Positions 38,177 through 46,775 of a stretch of DNA of 64,000 bases are shown piece by piece; positions within the stretch are counted from its first letter, which is position 1, and each line of letters begins with the position of its first letter. The notes under the pieces are model-generated. The model searched no databases. It saw only the letters and a program-made list of their open reading frames with translations, and was not told the origin of the DNA. Made by a program: the position numbers and the translations under genes. The DNA is from Qipengyuania oceanensis (lineage in GTDB: Bacteria > Pseudomonadota > Alphaproteobacteria > Sphingomonadales > Sphingomonadaceae), in NCBI RefSeq assembly GCF_009827535.1, contig NZ_WTYN01000001.1, positions 620,001 to 684,000 on the forward strand, read 5' to 3'.

Positions 38177-39502
38177 TCAGGCCAGCGGGATCCAGTTACC
38201 GTGCGCGCCGTAAGGCACGCGCTCTTCGAGATGGATCGTCGCGACCGGCGGTCCGTCGAAATCCTTCGCGTCGAGAATGACGAAGTGCGACCGGTCGGAT
38301 TCCTCGTCGTGTACGAAGGTCATCACGTAACCGTCGTCCTCGCCCTCGCCGGTCTGGACGAAAGTGGGCTCCCCACCGTGTACCCGCTCGCCCAGGAAAT
38401 GCGGCGTGCAATTGCCGGAATGAAGATCGTATTTCAGCAGGGCGTGCCCGTAGGTCGGCGCTTCGGGCTCGCCTTCGCCGGCCATCTCCATCAGATAGCC
38501 ATAGCGAGCGTCCAGCCCGACGACCTTATCGTTTACCCGGCCAAAATCGCCCGGCCGATCGTCCACCTGCTCCTCGCGAACCGTGCCGCTCTCGAGGTCG
38601 ATCGTCCAGCGCCACAGATAGCCGACATCGGCAAAATCGTCCGCGCTCCATGAACCCATGCGCGATGCCGTCATCACGATCTTGCCGTCGGACTCGTGCG
38701 CATTGACCGTATGGAAAATGGCGCAGGGCTCGATCTCGAACCATCGAACATCCGCATTCGATCCTTCGCGCGGCATGACGCCCAGGCGCGCTCCGGAAGC
38801 GGGACGGAACTCGTAGGGAAATCCCTTCGCCGCCAGGGCGAAGTCGAATACGACCGGCAGATCGAGGAAGATGACGTAATTCCGGGTGATCGCGAAGTCG
38901 TGCATCATCACCTTCTGCGGAATATCGATCGCTTCGAGCTGCTTGAGCTGCCCGTCCGCGCCGACCCTGATGTAATGCACGAAGGGCGCCTGGTAGCTGG
39001 CGTAGGAAAAGGCCATCAGCTCACCGGTTTCCGGGCACACCTTGGGATGCGCCGTCATCGCGGTCGTCAACTTGCCGCCGTAGTTCTCGACCCCCTTCGT
39101 CGCCAGTTCCTGGTCGATCGCGTAAGGCCAGCCGCCTTCGTTCAGCGCCAGGATCTTGCCAGCATGGCTGACGATGTGCGTATTGGCCTTGCTGTAATCG
39201 AGCTTGCCGAGATTGCCCGAAGCGAGGGGGTCCTCGCCGAGGCCGCGCGTCTGCACGTATCTGCTGCGATGCCATCTCGCCTTGCCGTTCTCCAGCCGGA
39301 TGCCGTGCAGCATCCCGTCGCCGAAGAACCAGTGCACCGAATGGCCTGAGGCCGGATTTGGGCCGGTGCGGATATAAGTCCCGTTGAGATCGCTCGGGAT
39401 CTCGCCCTCGACGCGCAGCTCGCCCGTCTCGAGTTCATCGACGACTGGAGCCCAGTTGCCGCGGAGATGCCAGGGCTTGGCGGGCGCTTCGACGCTGTTC
39501 AT
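38177..39502 (-). CDS. Carotenoid oxygenase family protein
   Basis: Non-heme iron dioxygenase of the carotenoid/lignostilbene-cleaving family, 441 residues. The seven-bladed propeller iron-ligand histidines are visible in outline: TAMTAHPKVCPETGE, KVMMHDFAITRNYVIF, FHTVNAHESDG, and the terminal YGAHGNW. The N-terminal motif LNGTYIRTGPNPASGHSVHWFFGDGMLHGIRLENGKA is diagnostic. The start at 39502 (MNSVEAP) is preferred over 39511 because GAGG lies 9 bases upstream of it but touches the other. Substrate could be a carotenoid (these bacteria are pigmented) or a stilbene. Confidence 0.9.
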   Translation of the reverse strand: MNSVEAPAKPWHLRGNWAPVVDELETGELRVEGEIPSDLNGTYIRTGPNPASGHSVHWFFGDGMLHGIRLENGKARWHRSRYVQTRGLGEDPLASGNLGKLDYSKANTHIVSHAGKILALNEGGWPYAIDQELATKGVENYGGKLTTAMTAHPKVCPETGELMAFSYASYQAPFVHYIRVGADGQLKQLEAIDIPQKVMMHDFAITRNYVIFLDLPVVFDFALAAKGFPYEFRPASGARLGVMPREGSNADVRWFEIEPCAIFHTVNAHESDGKIVMTASRMGSWSADDFADVGYLWRWTIDLESGTVREEQVDDRPGDFGRVNDKVVGLDARYGYLMEMAGEGEPEAPTYGHALLKYDLHSGNCTPHFLGERVHGGEPTFVQTGEGEDDGYVMTFVHDEESDRSHFVILDAKDFDGPPVATIHLEERVPYGAHGNWIPLA

Positions 39503-39676
39503 TCTGACCATCCTCGTTTCCCGACCCTGCGACCGTCAATGCAGACCTCATATCCGCATCTTCGGCCCGATTGACCCGCCGACGGGCCAGCGTAGAAAGT
39601 CCCAGTCAATCGCGTCGGTTGCCACTGCGTTTTTGGCTAGGCTGGCGAGCAGGTGTCCGGGAGGCTTCGGGAACAG

Positions 39677-40516
39677 ATGCAACCTTCTCCTGCTCGCATT
39701 GCAGCCTGCCTCGCGCTCGCCCTGCCCGTTCTCGTCGGCATTGCCTGGATGGCATTTGCGGGCGCTCCAGCGCACTATCTGGCGATCAACGGTGCGAGCC
39801 TTGCGCTTGCATTTGCGTGGATTGCATTCGGTCGCGCGCCTTCCTCGCCAGCCTTGCAGCGCGGGGTCGTGCTTTTCCTGCTGGCAATCCTGTTCGTCCC
39901 GCTTGCGACCGGCCCCTGGCAAGAGGCCGTCGGAGGCGGACAAGTCTCGCGCTGGCTACCTGCCGGTCCGTTCATGATCCATGCCGGGTTGCTGGCCTTT
40001 CCGACGCTCGCCATCCTGGCCGCGCGGGACGAAGGCTTCGCGCCGCCGATACTGTTTACCGCCCTGCTTGCCGCCTCGCTCCAGCCGGATGCGGGTACGG
40101 CCTTCGCGATAACTTTCGCAGCAGTCGGTGTGCACGACGCGACACGTGACTGGCGGATCGGGCTCGTCGCGATCGTCGGCTTCGTCGCGGCGATCGTCGC
40201 CGCCCTTAAGGGCGAGCTGCCGCCCGTGCCGTTCGTCGAGCGCGTCTTCCACGATGCGCTGCGGATCGCCTGGCCCGCCGCGATCGTCCTGGGCCTCGCG
40301 CTCATCACAAGCCTCGTACTGTTGCTGCGCTTCGCCCCTTTCGCCCGCCGCGAACGATATGCCGCCGGCGGCGCATTGTTCGGCTTCACCCTGGCGGCAG
40401 TGATCAATCACTATCCGACACCGCTGATCGGCTACGGGGCGGCATCGATACTCGGCTTCGGCCTCGCGCTGGGTTTCGCGGAACCTCGGCTGCGCGATCA
40501 GACCTCGTCGGGGTAA
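39677..40516 (+). CDS. Multi-pass membrane protein, function unknown
   Basis: A 279-residue protein with about eight hydrophobic segments (for example IAACLALALPVLVGIAWMAF, LAINGASLALAFAWIAFG, VVLFLLAILFVPLA, LVAIVGFVAAIVAAL, IAWPAAIVLGLALITSLVLLLRF, GYGAASILGFGLALGFA). A mid-protein segment with LLAASLQPDAGTAFAITFA is reminiscent of the QPDxGTA motif of SEDS glycan polymerases, but the rest is too short and unlike FtsW/RodA, so I do not call it one. GGGAGG upstream of 39677 favours this start over a GTG at 39653. It overlaps the 3' end of the convergent peptidase gene by 19 bases. Confidence 0.7.
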   Translation: MQPSPARIAACLALALPVLVGIAWMAFAGAPAHYLAINGASLALAFAWIAFGRAPSSPALQRGVVLFLLAILFVPLATGPWQEAVGGGQVSRWLPAGPFMIHAGLLAFPTLAILAARDEGFAPPILFTALLAASLQPDAGTAFAITFAAVGVHDATRDWRIGLVAIVGFVAAIVAALKGELPPVPFVERVFHDALRIAWPAAIVLGLALITSLVLLLRFAPFARRERYAAGGALFGFTLAAVINHYPTPLIGYGAASILGFGLALGFAEPRLRDQTSSG

Positions 40517-42195
40517 ACCGGCAGGATGTCGACCGGAATGGCATCCATCGAGGCGATCGCAGCTTCCGCATGCGCGTCGAGATGGGCGTACTGGTCGAAA
40601 AAGGCTTTCGCTCCGGCATAGTCGCCGGCTGCCTGGATCATCAGCTGCTTGTTGAGCAGGCTCTCGATCCCGGCTTCCATCTTCGCAGGGTCGATGACGT
40701 AGTGGCCGTTCGCCTCGTCGAAACGGAACGCGCCGACGCTCTTGAGGTAGCCGTATTGCAGTGCAGCGCCATAACCGTGAGCGCTTTCTGTCCCGAAACG
40801 GACCGAACGGAACAGGCCTGCAAAATAGGTCGCGAAGAGCTGGTTCTTCTCGGCGCGGGGCAATTCGCCCTTCTCCATCATGAAGAGGATGTTCCAGATC
40901 CCCATGACGTCGGCCTTGGATTCTTCCAGCCGCGAATACTGGTCCTTCAATTCGTCGTTCACTGTGGTTGCCCGGCCACCGACCGTGATCGAGCCCGGCC
41001 CCAGGCTGTGAGACAGCTCGTGGAACAGCGTGTTGAGCTGCATGTATTTCTTGACCACCAGCGGTGCCTGGTCCGCGCTCAGCACGACATCGGCGATGGG
41101 ATCGAGGATGCGGTCGTATTTGGCCCCCAGGACGTTCGACAGGATGACCTTCTTGGCCCCCTTCGCTTCGCGGACCCGCTCGTCGTTCGGCAGGTTGAAA
41201 GCGATGGTCTGCGTACCGGGCACGTTGTCGCCCCCGCCCTGGATCTGGTCGGCGACCGCGATCGGGCTGGCGAAACCGCGCTGGAAGTTCTTGTCCTTCT
41301 CAGGGATCGGCAGGTTCGCCTCCATGTCGCGGAGGTAGCCCTTGTACTTGTCGAGTGCGGCGGAAGCCTGCGGGTCCTTCAACGTCACGAAGCTTTCGAA
41401 CGCGGCCTTCTTACCATAGAGCTTGTCGGTGTAGACCTCGTAAGGACCGATCGCGACTTCGATCGGCGTGCCTTCGAGATCCATCCAGGCGAGTTCGCTC
41501 TCGAAATAATCGTCGCTCAGGAAGCTTGCCGCGCGCAACGAGAGGAACTTCTTGAGGCTGGGGTTGGTGGTGATCTGCGCCGCTTCGCGCAGCAGTTGCG
41601 CTGCCGGTACCAACCATGCCCGGTATTCGACCGAATAGGGGACGGCGACCAGCCGGTCGCCTTCGCGCCGGACGACGGTATATTCGCTGGTCAGCGATTT
41701 TGCCTGCTCGGGATGCGCGGCGAGATAGGCGTCGAACTCCTCGACCGTCAGATCCTCGGGATAGAAGCCTGCACCCTTCGGCATGGGATCGGTGCCCCAG
41801 AACGGGTGCAGTTCGGCCATCTCGTCCCACGGACCGAGGTTGCGGTCGAACATTTCGAGCAGCAGCTTCTGGTCCGCCCGGCGGCTGCGCTCGATCGCGG
41901 TGCGGATCTGCGGATTGTCGACGCTGCGCTGACGCAGGTAAATCTGCGTCATCAACCCGGATGCCTCGATCAGCTTGTTGACGACCTGGCGTTCCTCGCC
42001 AGTCAGATAGCTGGTGTCGGGATTCATATCGACCACTGCGAGCGTATCCATGCTCGCGCGGTAGTCATAGGCAGCCTCGGCTTCCGAAACCTGGCTGACG
42101 GTGACGCCCGAATTGGCCGACTTGACCGGGTCGCTGGCCGGATAGGTGGTGCAGGCGGCGGTCGCGAGAAGCAGCGGCAGGACGGCAAGGCGCAT
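40498..42195 (-). CDS. M49-like zinc metallopeptidase lipoprotein
   Basis: A 565-residue exported zinc enzyme related to dipeptidyl peptidase III. The start at 42195 gives a lipoprotein signal with Cys15 (LLATAAC). Zinc ligands are His392 and His396 in FHELSHSLGPG with Glu393 catalytic, and a downstream RLEESKADVMG supplies the third ligand, matching the family's EExxAD. The motif is HEXXH rather than the HEXXGH of classical eukaryotic DPP III, as in bacterial members annotated Zn-dependent hydrolase. Likely trims peptides in the periplasm or at the outer membrane. It is transcribed divergently from the amidase. Confidence 0.85.
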   Translation of the reverse strand: MRLAVLPLLLATAACTTYPASDPVKSANSGVTVSQVSEAEAAYDYRASMDTLAVVDMNPDTSYLTGEERQVVNKLIEASGLMTQIYLRQRSVDNPQIRTAIERSRRADQKLLLEMFDRNLGPWDEMAELHPFWGTDPMPKGAGFYPEDLTVEEFDAYLAAHPEQAKSLTSEYTVVRREGDRLVAVPYSVEYRAWLVPAAQLLREAAQITTNPSLKKFLSLRAASFLSDDYFESELAWMDLEGTPIEVAIGPYEVYTDKLYGKKAAFESFVTLKDPQASAALDKYKGYLRDMEANLPIPEKDKNFQRGFASPIAVADQIQGGGDNVPGTQTIAFNLPNDERVREAKGAKKVILSNVLGAKYDRILDPIADVVLSADQAPLVVKKYMQLNTLFHELSHSLGPGSITVGGRATTVNDELKDQYSRLEESKADVMGIWNILFMMEKGELPRAEKNQLFATYFAGLFRSVRFGTESAHGYGAALQYGYLKSVGAFRFDEANGHYVIDPAKMEAGIESLLNKQLMIQAAGDYAGAKAFFDQYAHLDAHAEAAIASMDAIPVDILPVYPDEV

Positions 42196-42347
42196 GAAAG
42201 ATTCCCCGGGCAAACTGGTTGCGTGTGTAACGTGACAACCGGATAGCGAGCGCGCCGGTTCCTGTCACGGGCTAGGACTTCGCCGATGAAGCAGCCATTG
42301 ACGGCGGGTTGTGGTTGGGTGAAGCAGTCGCTCGAGGAGAGACTGTC

Positions 42348-43685
42348 ATGAGCTACCCGAAATTGACCGGAGAACCGGGCGCGATCGAACTGGCGGCGCA
42401 GATCTCCGCCGGAGAGCTGTCACCGCTCGAGGCGGTCGATGCCGCGATCGCGCGGATCGAAGCTGGCGATGGCGAGATCAATGCCGTCGTGGTGCGCGAT
42501 TTCGAACGCGCCCGCGATACGGCGCGCTCGCTTGACGGCAAGGCAGCGGGCAAGGACCAGCCGCTGTTCGGCGTGCCGATCACGGTCAAGGAGAGCTTCG
42601 ACGTCGCCGGGCTGCCGACCTGCTGGGGGCACGAGAACTTCGCCGGGCAGATCGCGGCGGCGGATTCGCATGTCGTATCCGCGCTGAAGGCCGCGGGCGT
42701 CATCATCGTCGGCAAGACGAACGTTCCCGTCGACCTCGCCGACTGGCAGAGCTTCAACCCGGTCTACGGTCGCACCCGCAATCCGCACGATCCTGCGATG
42801 AGTGCGGGCGGCTCCTCGGGTGGCAGCGCGGCGGCGGTGGCCGCGGGGTTCGTGCCGTGCGAATACGGAACCGACATCGGCGGATCGGTCCGCGTACCGG
42901 CGCATTTCAACGGCATCTGGGGCCACAAGACGAGCTGGGGCCTGGTCAGCAAGGCAGGCCACGATCACCCGATTACGCAAGGTGCAGGCGCGCATGACGG
43001 CGCGCTGTCCATCGCGGGGCCACTGGCGCGCAATCCCGAAGATCTCGACCTGCTTGTTCGCCTGACGGCCAACCTTCCGATCAAGCAGCGCAGCAAGCCG
43101 ATCCGCGAATGCCGGATTTTCTACCTGCGAGAGCACCCGGTCAGCCCGACCGACGCGAGCGTGCGCGAGCCGCTCGATGCCGCTTTCGCAGCATTCGACA
43201 AGGCGGGCCTGCGCGTCGATACCGATGGCGTCGGCCTGCCCGATCTCGTCACCCAGCACGCCGACTACCTCAAGATGCTCAACATCGCGATGGCACGCGG
43301 CGAGCCGGGCCCGGGCGGCGAGCGGGCCACCGCGACCGACTGGTTCGAACTGCTCGACCGCCAGTCCCGTTGCGAAAGCGCCTGGGCGGAGTTCTTCCAG
43401 GACTATGATTTCGTCCTGGCTGCGCCCACACCGATCGTCGCCTTCCCGCACCGCGACCGGCAGATCTTCCAGGAGAACTACACGATCGACGGGGTCGAAC
43501 GACCGGCCGCCGAAGGCCTCGCCTGGGCCGGGCTCGCGACTTTCCCCAACCTGCCGTCCACCGTGCTGCCGGTCGGCGCAAGCGCTTCGGGTCTGCCCTG
43601 CGGGATGCAGGTGATGGGGCCGCACTGGCGCGATCTCGATTGCATTGCAGCCGCAAAGGCGCTTGGCGAAATCCTCCACCACTGA
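42348..43685 (+). CDS. Amidase signature family protein
   Basis: A 445-residue hydrolase with the Ser-cisSer-Lys catalytic triad of the family: Lys in PITVKESFDVAGLPTCWGHE, the Gly/Ser-rich SAGGSSGGSAAAVAAGFVPCEYGTDIGGSVRVPAHFNGIWGHKTSWG, and the nucleophile within DIGGSVR. The start at 42348 (MSYPKLTGEP) has GAGGAGA 7 bases upstream. This could hydrolyse a carboxamide, an acylated amine or an oligomer such as 6-aminohexanoate; the substrate is not visible from sequence. It is followed after 24 bases by the PepSY gene, probably one transcript. Confidence 0.9.
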   Translation: MSYPKLTGEPGAIELAAQISAGELSPLEAVDAAIARIEAGDGEINAVVVRDFERARDTARSLDGKAAGKDQPLFGVPITVKESFDVAGLPTCWGHENFAGQIAAADSHVVSALKAAGVIIVGKTNVPVDLADWQSFNPVYGRTRNPHDPAMSAGGSSGGSAAAVAAGFVPCEYGTDIGGSVRVPAHFNGIWGHKTSWGLVSKAGHDHPITQGAGAHDGALSIAGPLARNPEDLDLLVRLTANLPIKQRSKPIRECRIFYLREHPVSPTDASVREPLDAAFAAFDKAGLRVDTDGVGLPDLVTQHADYLKMLNIAMARGEPGPGGERATATDWFELLDRQSRCESAWAEFFQDYDFVLAAPTPIVAFPHRDRQIFQENYTIDGVERPAAEGLAWAGLATFPNLPSTVLPVGASASGLPCGMQVMGPHWRDLDCIAAAKALGEILHH

Positions 43686-43709
43686 CGGAGACGCACCATC
43701 GCTAAATCC

Positions 43710-44465
43710 ATGCGCCTGTTTGCCAAATGGCACATCTGGCTCGCCTGGCTGACCGGCATCCCGATCCTGATGTGGGTCGTCACCGGCCTAGTCATGGTGT
43801 CGAAACCGATCGAGGAAGTTCGCGGCACGGACCTGCTCATTGAGGTGCCCGAGCAGAACCTGCCGCGCGATATCACCATCGCCGTGAACCTGCCGCCGAG
43901 CATCACCAAGCCGGTCCGCTCCGTGCGCACCGCGATGGAACGTGGCGAGCTGGTGACCCGGATCGAATATGCCGACGGCACGAGCGACCGCTTGCGCGAG
44001 GACGGCACGACCATGGGGCCGCTGTCGGAGCTGGAAGCGCGGCTGATCGTCGAGGAAGGGGTCCTCGGCGGCGACCGGATCGCGAGCACGCGGCGGTATA
44101 CCGCCGAAGGCGTGCCGTTCGATTTCCGTCGCCCGATGCCGGTCTGGCAAGTCGCGCTGGAGAACGGGACCAACGTCTATGTCGGAGCCGAGACGGGGCG
44201 GATCGAGGCGGTGCGGACTCGCTGGTGGCGCCTGTTCGATTTCATGTGGGGCCTGCACATCATGGACCTTCAGACGCGAGAGGACACCTCGCACCCGGTG
44301 CTGATCCTGTTCGCAGCCCTGAGCGCGCTGGCCTCGCTGCTCGGCGTCGTCCTGATGTTCCGTCGCCGCAGGGCACGGGTCGCGCCGCCTGCCGTCACCG
44401 AGCAACAGCAAGACGAGGCAGTGCCGAGCACCGATCCGGCCCCGGACTCACCGGACGCGGCATGA
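43710..44465 (+). CDS. PepSY domain-containing membrane protein
   Basis: A 251-residue protein with an N-terminal membrane helix (IWLAWLTGIPILMWVVTGLVM), a periplasmic segment containing PepSY-like elements (VWQVALENGTNVYVGAETGRIEAVRTRWWRLFDFMWGLHIMD) and a second helix (VLILFAALSALASLLGVVLMF), ending in an acidic Pro-rich tail. PepSY-TM proteins of this short type often accompany iron uptake or redox functions; nothing around here fixes the role. The stop overlaps the next gene's ATG (ATGA). Confidence 0.8.
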   Translation: MRLFAKWHIWLAWLTGIPILMWVVTGLVMVSKPIEEVRGTDLLIEVPEQNLPRDITIAVNLPPSITKPVRSVRTAMERGELVTRIEYADGTSDRLREDGTTMGPLSELEARLIVEEGVLGGDRIASTRRYTAEGVPFDFRRPMPVWQVALENGTNVYVGAETGRIEAVRTRWWRLFDFMWGLHIMDLQTREDTSHPVLILFAALSALASLLGVVLMFRRRRARVAPPAVTEQQQDEAVPSTDPAPDSPDAA

Positions 44466-45091
44466 CCCCGCCCGCGCTGCCCCCGCTTCTCGACCTGCTG
44501 GGAACGGCCGTTTTCGCGCTGACCGGTGCGCTGGTTGCCGCGCGGCTTGGCCAGACTTTCGTCACTATGGCCTTCTTCGCGCTGGTGACCGGGGTCGGCG
44601 GCGGTTCGGTTCGCGACATGCTGATCGGCACGCCCGCCTTCTGGCTGCGCGACCCGTGGGTCGCCCCGGTCATCCTCCTGACCGCGCTGCTCGCATGGTT
44701 CACGCCGCGCCGCTGGTGGGAGGGAAAACTGCTCGAATATGCCGATGCCGCGGGGCTGGCGGCCTTCGCGGTTCTCGGCACGGCCAAGGCACTGGCTTTC
44801 GGTGTCGCACCCCTGCCGGCGATCGTCCTGGGAACGGTGACGGGATGCGCCGGAGGTGTGATCCGCGACGTCATCGCGGGCGTTCCGTCGATCCTGATGC
44901 GGCCCGAGCTTTACGTGACCGCGGCAGCGCTCTCTGCGCTCGTCACCGCAGCCGGGGCTCTGGTCGGGCTCGGCAACGCGGTCACCTGGATCGTGGCATG
45001 GCTTGCCGGTTTCGTCCTGCGGGCAGCTGCGATCAGGCTCGGCCTGGCCCTGCCCGCCTATCGCGAGATGGAAAGCGGCCCGGCCGACTGA
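44462..45091 (+). CDS. Trimeric intracellular cation channel family protein (UPF0126)
   Basis: A 209-residue membrane protein of the bacterial TRIC-type family. It has two related halves, each with a Gly-rich kinked helix: LLGTAVFALTGALVAARLG, FFALVTGVGGGSVRDMLIG in the first and GTVTGCAGGVIRDVIAGVPSILMR in the second. The two GGG/GG-xx-RD motifs are characteristic. Predicted to form a potassium-conducting trimer in the inner membrane. It overlaps the PepSY gene, suggesting co-expression. A GGCCCGG/CCGGGCC hairpin (45077-45098) spans its stop. Confidence 0.88.
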   Translation: MTPPALPPLLDLLGTAVFALTGALVAARLGQTFVTMAFFALVTGVGGGSVRDMLIGTPAFWLRDPWVAPVILLTALLAWFTPRRWWEGKLLEYADAAGLAAFAVLGTAKALAFGVAPLPAIVLGTVTGCAGGVIRDVIAGVPSILMRPELYVTAAALSALVTAAGALVGLGNAVTWIVAWLAGFVLRAAAIRLGLALPAYREMESGPAD

Positions 45092-45106
45092 CCGGGCCTG
45101 CAAACG

Positions 45107-45943
45107 TCAGGCGTCGTCGAAATCGGGAGCGGTGTGCGCATCGTAACGGCCATCGCCGCCGGTCGAGCCCGATGCTGCCAGATCTTCGTCGATCACGTCC
45201 CCGTCGACCGGTCCGCCGGGATAGGCGGGTGCCTGCGCGGACCGCTCGGGAACGGGCGTAGCGCGATCGAGCCGGGCGCGAGCCTGTGCATAGCGCTGCT
45301 CGTCCCACTGGCGGTCATCGACCTCGGCCCCGGACCCGCGCGGAGCGGCATAAGCGACATCGCGACCATCGATCTCGATATCCTCGATCCGGCCATCGCT
45401 GCCGATCTCGCACGAGAACTGCTCGCCGTTGTAGAGGCGGCCTTCAACTTCCCAGCCCTCGCCGTCGCGTTCGACGCTGTCGACCCGGTCGACCCGCGCA
45501 TCACGCTCCACTTCGCGCACGCACATCTCGACCGCCCGGTCGATCCCGCGGCTCTCGTCATACCGGCTGTCTCCGCGACGGTCGCGGTAGCGCGCGTCCC
45601 GGTCGCGATAGTCATTGTCGCGATAGCGATAATCGCGATCGCGGTAACGCTCGTCGCGGTCGCGGCTGTTCTTGGAAGCAGCGTTGGCGATCGCGGCCAC
45701 CGTGCCGAGGATCACTACGCCCGTGAGAATATCGGCTGCCGTCGAACGGCGATAGCGCCTGTAGCCATACGGATAATAGCGGTGGTCGTCCGCCTTCATC
45801 GCCTCGGCGTCGAATACCCCGTGGGTGGCGACGGAAGCGTGGGCCACGGAAACGGGCAAGTCGGCGGCGGCGACATCGGTCGCGGCGATCGAACCGGCGG
45901 CAAGAACGGAAATAACGGCGGCGGTTGGCTTGAACAGGCGCAT
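45107..45943 (-). CDS. Secreted protein with RDR/YRD repeats, paralogue 1
   Basis: A 278-residue exported protein. Signal peptide (ending near DVAAAD), then a Tyr/Arg-rich start, a glycine-zipper-like hydrophobic stretch TAADILTGVVILGTVAAIANAAS, and a low-complexity run alternating Arg, Asp and Tyr (DRDERYRDRDYRYRDNDYRDRDARYRDRR, about residues 94-122). Next comes a small domain with IDRAVEMCVREVERDARVDRVDSVERDGEGWEVEGRL and FSCEIGSDGRIEDIEI, and an acidic tail. The same architecture occurs in the next gene, so they are paralogues. Function is unknown; the start at 45943 is taken because it begins the signal peptide. Confidence 0.75.
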   Translation of the reverse strand: MRLFKPTAAVISVLAAGSIAATDVAAADLPVSVAHASVATHGVFDAEAMKADDHRYYPYGYRRYRRSTAADILTGVVILGTVAAIANAASKNSRDRDERYRDRDYRYRDNDYRDRDARYRDRRGDSRYDESRGIDRAVEMCVREVERDARVDRVDSVERDGEGWEVEGRLYNGEQFSCEIGSDGRIEDIEIDGRDVAYAAPRGSGAEVDDRQWDEQRYAQARARLDRATPVPERSAQAPAYPGGPVDGDVIDEDLAASGSTGGDGRYDAHTAPDFDDA

Positions 45944-46060
45944 GTGCGTGACCCCTACGCGAAATGAACGGGCGATCCCCACCGAATCGCAGATGCGGCT
46001 AGGCGGTCCAGACTTGATGAAGCCTGAACCGCCTGAATCCGGTAAACGTGTCGTGATCCG

Positions 46061-46639
46061 TCAGAGACGCTTGAGACCACTGTAATCGACGTTCGCGACC
46101 CGGCCACGTTCGATGTAGCAGGTGAACTTGCCGTCGTCGGTCCGGGCACGCCGGTCGTACCGATCGTACCGGTCGTTGCCGTAGCGCCGGTCGTAACGAT
46201 CATAGCGGTCATAACGATCATATCGGTCGTAGCGGCCTTCGCGCACTTCGACCCGGCCCTTCACGCGCCAGCCGTAACGGGTGTCGTCTACGTCACGAAT
46301 CTGCGTGACGCGGGCGTTGCGATAGCCGTAGCGGCGCGCGTCGCGATTGACCGCGTTGACGCACTGCTCGACCGCTGCACGCGGGCTGCCGTTGTAATAG
46401 CCGGCCCGGCCGTTGCGATAATAGCGATCGTCACGGTAACGGTCCTTGCCGATCGATCCGGCCACGGCGGCAATGCCACCCAGAATTACCGCGCCGGCGA
46501 TGATCTCGCCCGCACTGATGCCGTCACGATCGCGATAGCGGTCGCTCGCCATCGTCGGGGTTGCACTTGCCAGCGCCATGGCGCCAACTGCGGCCGTAGC
46601 GATCCCACCTTTCGCCCATGCCTTCGCTGCTTTTGTCAT
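46061..46639 (-). CDS. Secreted protein with YDR repeats, paralogue 2
   Basis: A 192-residue exported protein with the same domain order as its neighbour: signal peptide (ending PTMASD), hydrophobic glycine-zipper-like segment ISAGEIIAGAVILGGIAAVAGSIG, and a small domain with AVEQCVNAVNRDARRYGYRNARVTQIRDVDDTRYGWRVKGRVEV. In this copy the YDR repeats (RYDRYDRYDRYDRYDRRYG) interrupt the domain before FTCYIERGRVANVDYSGL rather than preceding it. The repeats lie at about 46150-46235 as a degenerate 9-base tandem repeat, a likely site of slippage. Each copy has two cysteines, one before and one after the domain core. Confidence 0.75.
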   Translation of the reverse strand: MTKAAKAWAKGGIATAAVGAMALASATPTMASDRYRDRDGISAGEIIAGAVILGGIAAVAGSIGKDRYRDDRYYRNGRAGYYNGSPRAAVEQCVNAVNRDARRYGYRNARVTQIRDVDDTRYGWRVKGRVEVREGRYDRYDRYDRYDRYDRRYGNDRYDRYDRRARTDDGKFTCYIERGRVANVDYSGLKRL

Positions 46640-46775
46640 TCGAGGCTCTCCTCATGTCAGGCCGCGGCGGGATTGCCTCGGCTATGAGGGAGTTTCTAGA
46701 TGAACGGCGGTGAGGCCTGTCTGAATTGCCGATGCAGGAAATATTCAGAAAAAAGGCCTAGTTCCTGAACGCGGG

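Noticed and set aside
39677-40516. SEDS-family (FtsW/RodA) polymerase because of QPDAGTA
   Set aside because: The protein is about 100 residues shorter than SEDS proteins and only the single short motif resembles them; it was left as an unknown membrane protein.
46150-46235. Short tandem repeat resembling an array
   Set aside because: The roughly 9-base units have no spacers and encode Tyr-Asp-Arg in frame of a secreted protein, so this is a protein repeat, not a CRISPR.
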